From Alphaproteobacteria bacterium (lineage in GTDB: Bacteria > Pseudomonadota > Alphaproteobacteria > JAEULC01): a DNA stretch of 38,314 bases. Positions 31,875 through 38,314 of the stretch are shown here, one piece after another. The position numbers were made by a program, and so were the translations under genes. Location of the stretch: assembly GCA_023150455.1 (NCBI GenBank), contig JAKLKW010000077.1, forward strand, positions 1 through 38,314. Direction: 5' to 3'. The notes under the pieces are model-generated. The model made no database searches and was not told where the DNA came from. It saw only the letters and a program-made list of their open reading frames with translations. How positions within the stretch are numbered: the first letter of the stretch is position 1; each line of letters opens with the position of its first letter.

Positions 31875-34348
31875 GCCCGCCGCTTCCCGCCATCGCCGTC
31901 CTGTCGTCGGGCGTTCTCGCCTCCGAGGTGCTGCTGACCCGCGTCTTTGCGATCATCCAGGTGCATCATTTCGCCTATATGGTGATCAGCATCGCCCTGC
32001 TCGGTTATGGCGCGAGCGGCACCTTTATCGCCCTTTTCCGCGAGCGCCTCGAGGCGCGCTTCCCGGAAGCGTACGCCGCGAATGCGACCCTGTTCGGCCT
32101 GTCCATGGTCGCAGGCTTCGCGATCGCCGAGCGCCTCCCCTTCAATGCCGCCGCCCTTGTCTGGGACCCGTGGCAGCTTCTTTACCTGTCCGTCCTCTAC
32201 GCGCTCTTCACCGTGCCGTTCTTCTGCGCCGCCAATTGCGTCGGCCTCGCCTTCGTCTGCTTTCCCGACCATACCGGTCGCGTCTATCGCTACGATCTCG
32301 TGGGCGCCGGCGCCGGGGCACTTGGCGTTGTCGCGCTTCTCTTCATGCTGTTCCCGTCGCCCGCCCTGTGCGCGGTCGCCGCCCTCGGCCCCCTCGCGGC
32401 GGCCTCGGCCATGCTCTACCGCAGCGGACCGCGCCGGCTCCGGCCGGCGGCGGGCCTGGCGGTTCTCGCCCTCGCGCTGGCGGGCGGCCTGCCGGCTTCC
32501 CTGACGGAGCTGCGCCTGTCGGAATTCAAGAGCCTGAGCCAGGCGCTGCTCGTTCCCGGCACGGAGATCGTCGCCGAGACGTCGAGCCCGCTGGGGCTGG
32601 TCACCGTCGTGCGAAGCCCAACGATTCCCTTCCGCTACGCGCTCGGGCTGAGCCTCGCCAACACGCAGGAACCGCCCGAGCAGCTCGGCGTCTTCGTCGA
32701 TGGCGAGGGGCCGAGCGCGATCAACCGGTTCGACGGCGGGCTCGAGCCGTTCGGCTATCTCGACGGCACGACGATGGCGCTTCCCTATCATCTTGTCGGC
32801 CGCCCGAAGGTCCTGGTTCTCGGCGCCGGCGGCGGCGCCGACGTGCTGCTTGCCCTCTATCACGGCGCAAGCCGCGTCGACGCGGTGGAGTTGGACCCGA
32901 ACCTCATCCGGCTGGTCGCCGATCGGTTCGCCGCTTTCGCCGGTGGGCTCTACGGCCGGCGCGATGTCCGCGTGCACGCGGCCGAAGCGCGCGGCTTCGT
33001 CGCCGGCACCGCGGCACGCTACGACATCATCCAGATCCCCCTCCTCGACGCCTTCGCCACGGCCGCAGCGGGCACGCTCAGCCTCAGCGAGAGCACCCTC
33101 TACACGGTCGAAGCCCTGGAGATCTATCTCAGTCACCTGGCGCCGGACGGGATGCTCGCCATCACCCGCTGGCTCAAGCTGCCGCCGCGCGACAGCCTGA
33201 AGCTGTTCGCGACCGCGCTTGCCGCGCTCGAGCGCATGGGCGTCGATGCCCCCGAAAGGCGCCTCGCCCTTCTGCGCAGCTGGAACACGACGACGCTTCT
33301 GGTCAAGAACGGGGCGTTCACGGAACCCGACCTCGCTTCCATCCGCGCCTTTGCCCGGTCGCGGTCTTTCGATCTCGTCTATGTCCCCGGGATGAGCCCG
33401 CGCGAGGCGAACCGGTACAACATCCTGAGCGAGCCGTACTTCTTCGAGGGCGCCGCGGCGCTCGCAGGCCCGGAACGCGCATCGTTCATCGAGCGGTACA
33501 AATTCGACCTGCGTCCGGCCACCGACGACCGGCCCTACTTCTTCGATTTCTTCCGCTGGCGGGCGCTCGACGAGCTGCTCGAATTGCGGGCCCAGGGCGG
33601 CGCCGCGCTCCTCGACTGGGGCTATCTGCTGCTGTTCGCGACCCTCCTGCAGGCATGCGTACTCAGCGTGGCGCTCATCCTGTTGCCGCTCTGGATATGG
33701 CGCGGCGCCCCGGCGCCCGGACGCGACCGGCGGCGGGTCTTCGCCTATTTCCTCGCCGTCGGGTTCGCCTTCTTCTTCGTCGAAGTGGCGTCGATCCAGC
33801 GCTTCATGCTCTTCCTCAGCCACCCGGTCTACGCCGTCGCGGTGGTGCTCTCGGCCTTCCTCGTTTTCGCCGGGCTGGGCAGCGGCATTGCGCCGCGCCT
33901 CGCCCGGCGACTGGAACGGCGGCCGGCCCACGACAGTCCGTGGCCAGGGCGCCTCCCACCGGTCTCGGCGCTCGAGGTGGCCGTCGCGGCGATCGCCGCC
34001 CTGGCGATCGTCTACCTGCTGGCGCTGCCGCCGCTGTTCCGCTGGCTCATGCCCCTGGGCGACGCGAGCAAGATCGCCATCGCGATTGTTTTCATCGCAC
34101 CCCTCGCCTTCTGGATGGGGATGCCGTTCCCGCTGGCGCTGGAGCGCGTCTCGAAGCGTCTTCCCGCCCTCGTGCCCTGGGCCTGGGGCGTCAATGGCTG
34201 CGCCTCGGTGCTGAGCGCGGTACTGGCGACGTTGCTGGCCATGAACATCGGCTTCTCGGCCGTGGTGCTGCTGGCCGTCGCGCTCTACGTGCTGGCGGCG
34301 GCCATCCTGCATGCTCCGTTCGAGAGCGCCGCTCGCCCCCCCTCTTGA
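31871..34348 (+). CDS. Polytopic membrane protein with spermidine-synthase-like SAM domain
   Basis: 825 residues from GTG 31871, overlapping the PIMT stop. Residues about 5-210 contain around seven membrane helices (for example ASEVLLTRVFAIIQVHHFAY and MVISIALLGYGASGTFIALF). Residues about 215-575 are soluble and hold a Rossmann fold typical of spermidine synthases and related methyltransferases: PKVLVLGAGGGADVLLALYH (about 312), DAVELDPN, then RYDIIQIPLLDAFATAAAGT. Residues 580-820 add six or seven helices ending with FWMGMPFPLALERVSKR and VPWAWGVNGCASVLSAVLAT. The reaction is unknown; SAM or decarboxylated SAM binding is inferred. Its place after a SAM synthetase and an exported PIMT suggests a part in envelope methylation or SAM handling. 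Confidence 0.88.
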   Translation: MSPPLPAIAVLSSGVLASEVLLTRVFAIIQVHHFAYMVISIALLGYGASGTFIALFRERLEARFPEAYAANATLFGLSMVAGFAIAERLPFNAAALVWDPWQLLYLSVLYALFTVPFFCAANCVGLAFVCFPDHTGRVYRYDLVGAGAGALGVVALLFMLFPSPALCAVAALGPLAAASAMLYRSGPRRLRPAAGLAVLALALAGGLPASLTELRLSEFKSLSQALLVPGTEIVAETSSPLGLVTVVRSPTIPFRYALGLSLANTQEPPEQLGVFVDGEGPSAINRFDGGLEPFGYLDGTTMALPYHLVGRPKVLVLGAGGGADVLLALYHGASRVDAVELDPNLIRLVADRFAAFAGGLYGRRDVRVHAAEARGFVAGTAARYDIIQIPLLDAFATAAAGTLSLSESTLYTVEALEIYLSHLAPDGMLAITRWLKLPPRDSLKLFATALAALERMGVDAPERRLALLRSWNTTTLLVKNGAFTEPDLASIRAFARSRSFDLVYVPGMSPREANRYNILSEPYFFEGAAALAGPERASFIERYKFDLRPATDDRPYFFDFFRWRALDELLELRAQGGAALLDWGYLLLFATLLQACVLSVALILLPLWIWRGAPAPGRDRRRVFAYFLAVGFAFFFVEVASIQRFMLFLSHPVYAVAVVLSAFLVFAGLGSGIAPRLARRLERRPAHDSPWPGRLPPVSALEVAVAAIAALAIVYLLALPPLFRWLMPLGDASKIAIAIVFIAPLAFWMGMPFPLALERVSKRLPALVPWAWGVNGCASVLSAVLATLLAMNIGFSAVVLLAVALYVLAAAILHAPFESAARPPS

Positions 34349-34358
34349 TCTCGATCAA
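34345..34358. promoter_or_regulatory. Perfect FNR/FixK-type box at a gene junction
   Basis: TTGATCTCGATCAA matches TTGAT-N4-ATCAA at all ten positions. It overlaps the stop of the 825-residue membrane protein gene and sits just before the AhcY fragment, so it is probably a promoter element brought there by the deletion that truncated ahcY, or the relic of an intergenic region. Confidence 0.5.
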
Positions 34359-34359
34359 C

Positions 34360-34683
34360 GCGGCCGGGCGCGCGCTGGAAGCCGTCATGGACGGTTTCAC
34401 GGTGATGCCGCTCGCCGACGCCGTGGCCCGGTCCGATTTCGTCGTCGCCGTGACCGGCGGCAAGAACGTCGTCGACCGGCGCCATTTCGCCGTGATGAAG
34501 GACGGCTGCGTCCTCGCCAATGCCGGGCATTTCAACGTCGAGAGCGATCTTGCGGCGCTCCGGCAGCTGGCCGTGCGCACCGACCGGCCGCGCCCGTCGG
34601 TCGAGGAATTCGTCCTCGCGGACGGGCGCGCATCCGGCCCGACGACGCTAGCGGACATGAGTCGCGGCGGCAATTACGTATAG
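34360..34683 (+). pseudogene. ahcY: S-adenosylhomocysteine hydrolase (AhcY), central fragment
   Basis: About 108 codons read GRALEAVMDGFTVMPLADAV, then VVAVTGGKNVVDRRHFAVMK, DGCVLANAGHFNVESDLAAL and RPRPSVEEFVLADGR, matching the NAD-domain part of AhcY (human counterpart roughly residues 255-350). The N-terminal substrate domain and the C-terminal end, normally xLLAEGRLVNLxxxxGHP, are missing; the tail GPTTLADMSRGGNYV is unrelated. AhcY removes the SAH produced by methyltransferases, which explains its former position after the SAM synthetase and methyltransferase genes. No functional product is expected. Confidence 0.85.
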
Positions 34684-34747
34684 TGTCCCTGCAATCCTGC
34701 GTGTCCCTGCAATCCTGCAATCTCACGTATAGTGCCCCTGCAATTCT
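34676..34747 (+). repeat. Three short direct repeats at the edge of a lower-GC segment
   Basis: ACGTATAGTGTCCCTGCAAT (34676-34695, continuing CCT), GTGTCCCTGCAATCCT (34701-34716) and ACGTATAGTGCCCCTGCAAT (34725-34744, continuing TCT) are near-identical. The first copy supplies the TAG that ends the AhcY fragment. They may be remnants of a mobile element end or a junction of the acquired segment that follows. No transposase is visible. Confidence 0.5.
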
Positions 34748-34843
34748 CGGGTCTTTCGAGCATCGGTGAAGCCTGGGCAACGCTGACGCGTTACCCACAT
34801 CTCCACCACAACAGCAAGCACGTCGAGTCGATCAAAGGGAGGA

Positions 34844-35053
34844 TTGACGACGGCGCCAGCTCGGTGCCAACAATCCACCCGCCAGCGCGGCACCGGCCCA
34901 GCGGGCGCCATCATCTCGGTACGCCGGGGCGACGTGGTCAGAATCAGCACTGTCGTGGCGAACGCACCGGAGCAGAACACAATCGTTTTCCATGTCGATC
35001 GTGGAAGGGATAGTATAAATAATGCGGACGCAGCTGGGCGTGGGGAATATTGA
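34844..35053 (+). CDS. Hypothetical protein (69 aa), weak
   Basis: A frame from TTG 34844 reads GTGPAGAIISVRRGDVVRIS, then TVVANAPEQNTIVFHVDRGR and ends 3 bases before the next ATG. The middle looks like beta strands of a real protein, but the start codon is poor: GGGAGG sits only 1 base before it. It could be the tail of an eroded gene. Confidence 0.3.
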   Translation: MTTAPARCQQSTRQRGTGPAGAIISVRRGDVVRISTVVANAPEQNTIVFHVDRGRDSINNADAAGRGEY

Positions 35054-35056
35054 GCG

Positions 35057-35377
35057 ATGAAATATCGTCTCTTCTTTTTAGTTCTTTCCGTATGTATTGT
35101 CGCCGTGGACATCCCTGGATCGGCCGCGGCCGAGTGGGGATGCGCCGCCGAGGGACCAGATTGTATGTTCGGTTTGAATTGGGCAATGCCCACACGGCAA
35201 GCGGCCGAGGCCCAGCTCCTGGAAAGGTGTGAATCCGCCTTGGAAGAGGATGAGCGGCCGGGGGAATGTCGCATCGTCGCCTGCAGGCGAAACATCGATA
35301 GCCTTGAACAAGCCCAATCGCTCATACCGGCGTACGCGCGGGGGGAGGAAAACGCTGCGGCTTGGTGCTTCGAATAA
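35057..35377 (+). CDS. Secreted small Cys-rich protein, DUF4189-like
   Basis: 106 residues. Signal peptide: MKYRLFFLVLSVCIVAVDIP, cleaved near SAAA. The mature part has about five cysteines: WGCAAEGPDCMFGLNWAMPT, ERCESALEEDERPGECRIVA, CRRNIDSLE, and a C-terminal WCFE. The pattern 'W-G...A-x-P-T-R-x-x-A-E-x-x-x-L-x-x-C' resembles DUF4189, a periplasmic domain of unknown role. Codon use is less GC-rich than in the rest of the window, consistent with recent acquisition. Confidence 0.62.
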   Translation: MKYRLFFLVLSVCIVAVDIPGSAAAEWGCAAEGPDCMFGLNWAMPTRQAAEAQLLERCESALEEDERPGECRIVACRRNIDSLEQAQSLIPAYARGEENAAAWCFE

Positions 35378-35581
35378 GCACATTGCGGATCAGGCGGAGC
35401 GCGATACCAGCTGAGCGCCGATCCGAGGGAATCGGGGTCGGCGTGCGATTGCAGGTTTCAGGATCAGCAGCGGCACGAGCTCTTGCACCGGGCCGGCCAC
35501 CTGGGTCGCAAGGTTGGTAGCGGGGAAACGCTTCAGATGTTGCCAGAAACCCACGCAATCGAAGTCGCAGCGACACTGCCG
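35378..35581 (-). other. Possible 3' relic of a gene
   Basis: On the minus strand, one frame ending at TGA 35392-35390 reads VGFWQHLKRFPATNLATQVA, then GPVQELVPLLILKPAIARRP. It has protein-like codon use but no start and no family I know. Otherwise the stretch between the secreted protein and the AhpD-like gene is empty. Confidence 0.2.
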
Positions 35582-36211
35582 TCATGTGCCTTGCCCATTT
35601 GATTGATGGCCGACAGCGGCGGCGGCCTTTCCTTCATGGACACCGGAGACGTCTGCGATCGACCCGGGAAGCTGGCAGAAACCCTGTGGCGGAACAGCGA
35701 GCGCGCTGTTGAACTTGCTCGACATGTTCTGAAACGCAATAAGAGCGGTCAACTCGATGACGGCATCGTCATCGAAATATTTCTTCAACGGGCCGAAAAT
35801 GCCCTCATCGACCCGCCGGCCCGAGTGTGTCATCGCTTCCGCGTAGTCGAGGGCGAGCCGTTCGCGTTCGTCGAACAACTCACTTTCGCGCCAGTGATCC
35901 AGCGCTTCGACTTTTGCCATGCTCGCGCCACGCTTCATCAGCGTCGCGGAATTCAGATCCACGCAGAACGCGCACCAGTTGATCTGCGATACCCGTACGG
36001 TGACAAGCGAGCGCAGAGCCGGCTCAATCGGCGACTGCCGGCGATCGATCAGCCCATAGAGAATGGCCACGCCCAAGAACAACCTGGGCGACCGTGCCCA
36101 GAGCAATGCGGCGTCGAGCACGCGGCCATATTTGCGCTTCTGGCTCCGAAAGAAAGGACGCAAATACCAAGGATAGGCGGAAATCGGCTTCGGCTCTACG
36201 CGCATCGGCAT
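35582..36211 (-). CDS. Carboxymuconolactone decarboxylase/AhpD-family protein
   Basis: 209 residues from ATG 36211, which has GAGG just upstream (36205 is the alternative). The core has the AhpD-type helix pair: PIEPALRSLVTVRVSQINWC, then AFCVDLNSATLMKRGA, with the redox-active C-x-x-C in WCAFC. Then come FDERERLALDYAEAMTHSGR and VIELTALIAFQNMSSKFNSA, where the second region carries the usual Asn-rich helix. Such proteins reduce peroxides or, in other members, decarboxylate lactones. The C-terminus is Gly/Ala-rich. It is divergent from the next gene. Confidence 0.85.
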   Translation of the reverse strand: MPMRVEPKPISAYPWYLRPFFRSQKRKYGRVLDAALLWARSPRLFLGVAILYGLIDRRQSPIEPALRSLVTVRVSQINWCAFCVDLNSATLMKRGASMAKVEALDHWRESELFDERERLALDYAEAMTHSGRRVDEGIFGPLKKYFDDDAVIELTALIAFQNMSSKFNSALAVPPQGFCQLPGSIADVSGVHEGKAAAAVGHQSNGQGT

Positions 36212-36223
36212 TTTCCTCAACTC

Positions 36224-36535
36224 ATGGCATTTCACGACACTCTGCGGCCACGCCCTATGTGGCTTGCAGAATTTGCCCTCGACCTCACCGCCTATGCCCT
36301 ATCGATACTGGCGCGGCGGGATGAGGCCATCATCGCATTTCGGCGACCCGTGACCATTGGTGACTGGAAGCCGCGGATGCATGCTTGTTGCGGAAACGTG
36401 CTGACATGGCTGGCGCGCTGCCCTCAACACAAACATGTCCGTGGCTTCTTGATCTTTGACCTGCGGCCAGGGAGCTGGCGCGTCGTGGCTCAAACGCTTT
36501 GGACCAGGGCAGGACTGATTGAGGTCGTGGCATGA
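36224..36535 (+). CDS. Hypothetical protein (103 aa)
   Basis: A frame from ATG 36224 encodes TAYALSILARRDEAIIAFRR, then WKPRMHACCGNVLTWLARCP, QHKHVRGFLIFDLRPGSWRV. The HACCGNV and GFLIFDL parts look like a conserved core. The start overlaps the 5' region of the divergent AhpD-like gene and has no clear ribosome binding site, so the true start may be further in (ATG near 36257). I do not recognise the family. It belongs to the lower-GC segment. Confidence 0.5.
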   Translation: MAFHDTLRPRPMWLAEFALDLTAYALSILARRDEAIIAFRRPVTIGDWKPRMHACCGNVLTWLARCPQHKHVRGFLIFDLRPGSWRVVAQTLWTRAGLIEVVA

Positions 36536-36649
36536 GATCACCGACAGGTTGAGCCGTCCACATCAGCGCCGCACCTGGAGGCGATTCGCTTAATAAAAAT
36601 CAAACCCATATATCCTACGTATGGTTGCATGGAAATCATCCCATTTCTC

Positions 36650-36661
36650 TAAAGATCTTTA
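36650..36661. promoter_or_regulatory. AT-rich 12-bp palindrome upstream of the chemoreceptor gene
   Basis: TAAAGATCTTTA is a perfect palindrome in an AT-rich stretch (36585-36690) between the hypothetical gene at 36224 and the chemoreceptor gene. A regulator site is possible. No sigma-28 flagellar promoter is recognisable. Confidence 0.3.
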
Positions 36662-36798
36662 CAACTCTTTCACAACGAGACTCCAAGTATTCGCCCGCGT
36701 GACGATTTGCCGGCCGGCAGGGGAGCCGAGCCGGCATGAGACAGCGGCGCCGGCCTCCGCGCGATCGAGAGGCGGGGCCAAACACGAAGGGCAAGGAC

Positions 36799-38314
36799 AT
36801 GGCACTCAATCTCACCATCCGCGCGACATTGCTTTCGCTGGTGTCGGTGCTCGCACTCGGCGCCATCGCGCTTTCTTCCAAGCAGGCGCTCGAGGCGGCG
36901 CGCAACCGGGCCGACGCGCTGCAGGCGGTCGAAGCCAACATCACGTCCGACCACCTGCTCGACGCGGCGGCGAGCTGGGCGCGCGAGCGCGGGGTGACGG
37001 CCGTGGCCCTGGCCGCGGCGGCGCCGGCGGCGGCGGCGGTCCGGGCGGACATCGCCAAGGCGCGCGAGGCGGCGGACCGCGAGTTCCGTGCCGGCATCGA
37101 CCGGATCAAGCAGGGACCCGACTTCGCCGGCAAAGGCCAGGTGATCGCCGATGCCGAGGCGGCGCAGAGGAAGCTGGCGGAGTACCGCGCCGTGGTCGAC
37201 GCCGAGATGGCGAAGCCCGGCGCCGAGCGCACGGCCACGACGGTGGCCGGCTGGGTGCCGGCGGCGACGGCGGCCGTCGAGCAGGTCAAGGCGGTCCGCC
37301 TGGCCGCCGACTTCACCGCCGAAACCACCGAAGCGGCCATGGCGGCCTATTCCCATATCAAGCACAACCTGTGGATCATCAGCGAGTTCGCCGGCCGGCA
37401 GCGCGCGCTGCTCGGCAAGCACATCGCCGAGAAGCGGCCGCTCGACGCCGACGCGCTGCGCCAGATCGGCAGCTTCCGCGGCCGCGTCGAGCAGTCCTAC
37501 GAGATGGTCGACACGCTGGCGAAGAGCCCCGTCATCGCGCCGGTCATGCGCGAGGAGACGGCGAAGATGCAGCGCGCCTTCTTCGGCGAGTTCGGGCCGA
37601 TCCGCAGCGCGGTGATCGAGGCGGGCTCGAAGGGCGCCGACTATCCGTTGAGCGCCGCCGATTGGGTCGCGGCCGCGACCAAGGGCATCGACGCCGTCGT
37701 GAGCCTGAGCGACGCGGCGTCGCGCGGCGCGCGCGGGCTGAGCGCCAGCACGGCCGCCCAAGGCACGCAATCGCTCGTGCTGAACCTGGCGGCGCTGCTG
37801 GCGATCATCGCGCTCGCCGGCGTGGCGTTCTTCGTCACTGTCGCGCGCGTCACCCGGCCGATCGCCGCCATGACGGCCGTCATGGGGCGCCTGGCGAGCA
37901 AGGACTGGGCGGCCGAGGTGCCGGCGAAGGATCGCCGGGACGAGATCGGGCAGATGGCGCAGGCGGTGCAGGTGTTCAAGGACAACGGCATCGAGAACGA
38001 GCGGCTGCAGAAGGAGGCCGAGGAGGCGCGCATCCGCCAGCAGCGGGACGAGGAGGAGCAGCGCCGGCTGAAGGAGGAGGCCGCCAAGGCCGAAGAGCGC
38101 CGGAGCCGCGAGGCCGAGGAAGCCAAGCGCCGGGCCGAGGAGGAGCGCCGCGCCGAGCAGGAGCGGATGAAGGCCGAGGCCGAGAAGCAGCGCCGGGCCG
38201 AGATGCGGGCGCTGGCCGACGGGTTCGAGGCGACGGTCAAGGGCGTGGTCGAGACGGTGTCGTCCTCGGCCTCGGAGATGCAGTCCTCGTCGACCTCGAT
38301 GTCGGCCACGGCGG
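36799..38314 (+). CDS. Methyl-accepting chemotaxis protein, N-terminal part
   Basis: 505 codons, open at the right edge. One membrane segment at residues about 7-27, then a helical periplasmic domain of about 290 residues (LLDAAASWARERGVTAVALA, then HIKHNLWIISEFAGRQRALL), whose ERG motif and paired helices resemble NIT-type nitrate/nitrite sensor domains. Second membrane segment about 324-348 (LVLNLAALLAIIALAGVAFF). HAMP about 350-397 (TRPIAAMTAVMGRLASKDWA, DEIGQMAQAVQVFKDN). A long charged coiled coil about 400-475 (EAEEARIRQQRDEEEQRRLK...) leads into the start of the signalling domain (TVKGVVETVSSSASEMQSSS). The coiled coil is longer than usual. ATG 36799 follows AAGGAC. Confidence 0.9.
   Translation, partial: MALNLTIRATLLSLVSVLALGAIALSSKQALEAARNRADALQAVEANITSDHLLDAAASWARERGVTAVALAAAAPAAAAVRADIAKAREAADREFRAGIDRIKQGPDFAGKGQVIADAEAAQRKLAEYRAVVDAEMAKPGAERTATTVAGWVPAATAAVEQVKAVRLAADFTAETTEAAMAAYSHIKHNLWIISEFAGRQRALLGKHIAEKRPLDADALRQIGSFRGRVEQSYEMVDTLAKSPVIAPVMREETAKMQRAFFGEFGPIRSAVIEAGSKGADYPLSAADWVAAATKGIDAVVSLSDAASRGARGLSASTAAQGTQSLVLNLAALLAIIALAGVAFFVTVARVTRPIAAMTAVMGRLASKDWAAEVPAKDRRDEIGQMAQAVQVFKDNGIENERLQKEAEEARIRQQRDEEEQRRLKEEAAKAEERRSREAEEAKRRAEEERRAEQERMKAEAEKQRRAEMRALADGFEATVKGVVETVSSSASEMQSSSTSMSATA

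Noticed and set aside
31778-34312. 844-residue frame on the minus strand
   Set aside because: Antisense of the membrane protein gene, Arg/Glu/Gln-rich as expected for high-GC shadows.
35414-35445. Inverted repeat GCCGATCC...GGGGTCGGC after the secreted protein gene
   Set aside because: Several mismatches and no T-run, so not reported as a terminator.

Overview
The window is very GC-rich, with strong G/C bias at third codon positions. Its gene content (Tat-exported enzyme, YcjX/YcjF pair, CRP/FNR-type TTGAT-N4-ATCAA boxes, GMC dehydrogenase, prophage with an S24 repressor) fits an alphaproteobacterium, possibly a Rhodospirillales or Reyranella-like soil or freshwater organism. That placement is inference from protein style; no rRNA or tRNA gene is visible.

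Layout. 1-2933 holds the start of prfC and an ABC-2 export system whose ATPase gene has lost its Walker B segment, then the decayed C-terminal half of a MATE pump. 3106-6299 is an MBOAT O-acyltransferase plus an SGNH-type partner, a typical exopolysaccharide acetylation pair; the partner is apparently fused to a second membrane protein. 6218-16621 is a prophage remnant: terminase large subunit, glycine-rich adhesin, tail-fibre-like protein, an early operon (SANT-like, LexA-like, DUF6456-like), a divergent CI/S24 repressor and three tandem paralogous genes of about 70 codons. An MFS pseudogene and an FNR-type promoter driving a small Cys protein are embedded in it. 16978-26573 is chromosomal background: IMPase-like phosphatase, truncated LysR regulator, Tat-exported deaminase, deleted flavin reductase plus MFS transporter, NTF2-like protein with ycjX-ycjF, GMC oxidoreductase, amidohydrolase pseudogene and a small protein. 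26601-29687 has a 7Fe ferredoxin, an enoyl-CoA hydratase relic, a pseudo-receiver/PAS/LuxR regulator and a deleted formate/nitrite transporter.

29860-34683 is the most interesting block. An archaeal-type S-adenosylmethionine synthetase overlaps a signal-peptide-bearing L-isoaspartyl methyltransferase, which overlaps an 825-residue polytopic membrane protein with an internal spermidine-synthase-like SAM fold. This is followed by a fragment of S-adenosylhomocysteine hydrolase. Together they look like a self-contained SAM supply/use/recycling cassette aimed at the cell envelope, with the recycling gene now broken.

34676-36540 is less GC-rich and looks acquired (short direct repeats, a secreted Cys-rich protein, an AhpD-like protein). 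The window ends inside a chemoreceptor gene.

A recurring theme is gene decay by internal deletion: nine genes (ABC ATPase, MATE, MFS, LysR, flavin reductase, amidohydrolase, enoyl-CoA hydratase, formate/nitrite transporter, AhcY) keep recognisable ends or fragments but have lost middle or terminal segments.
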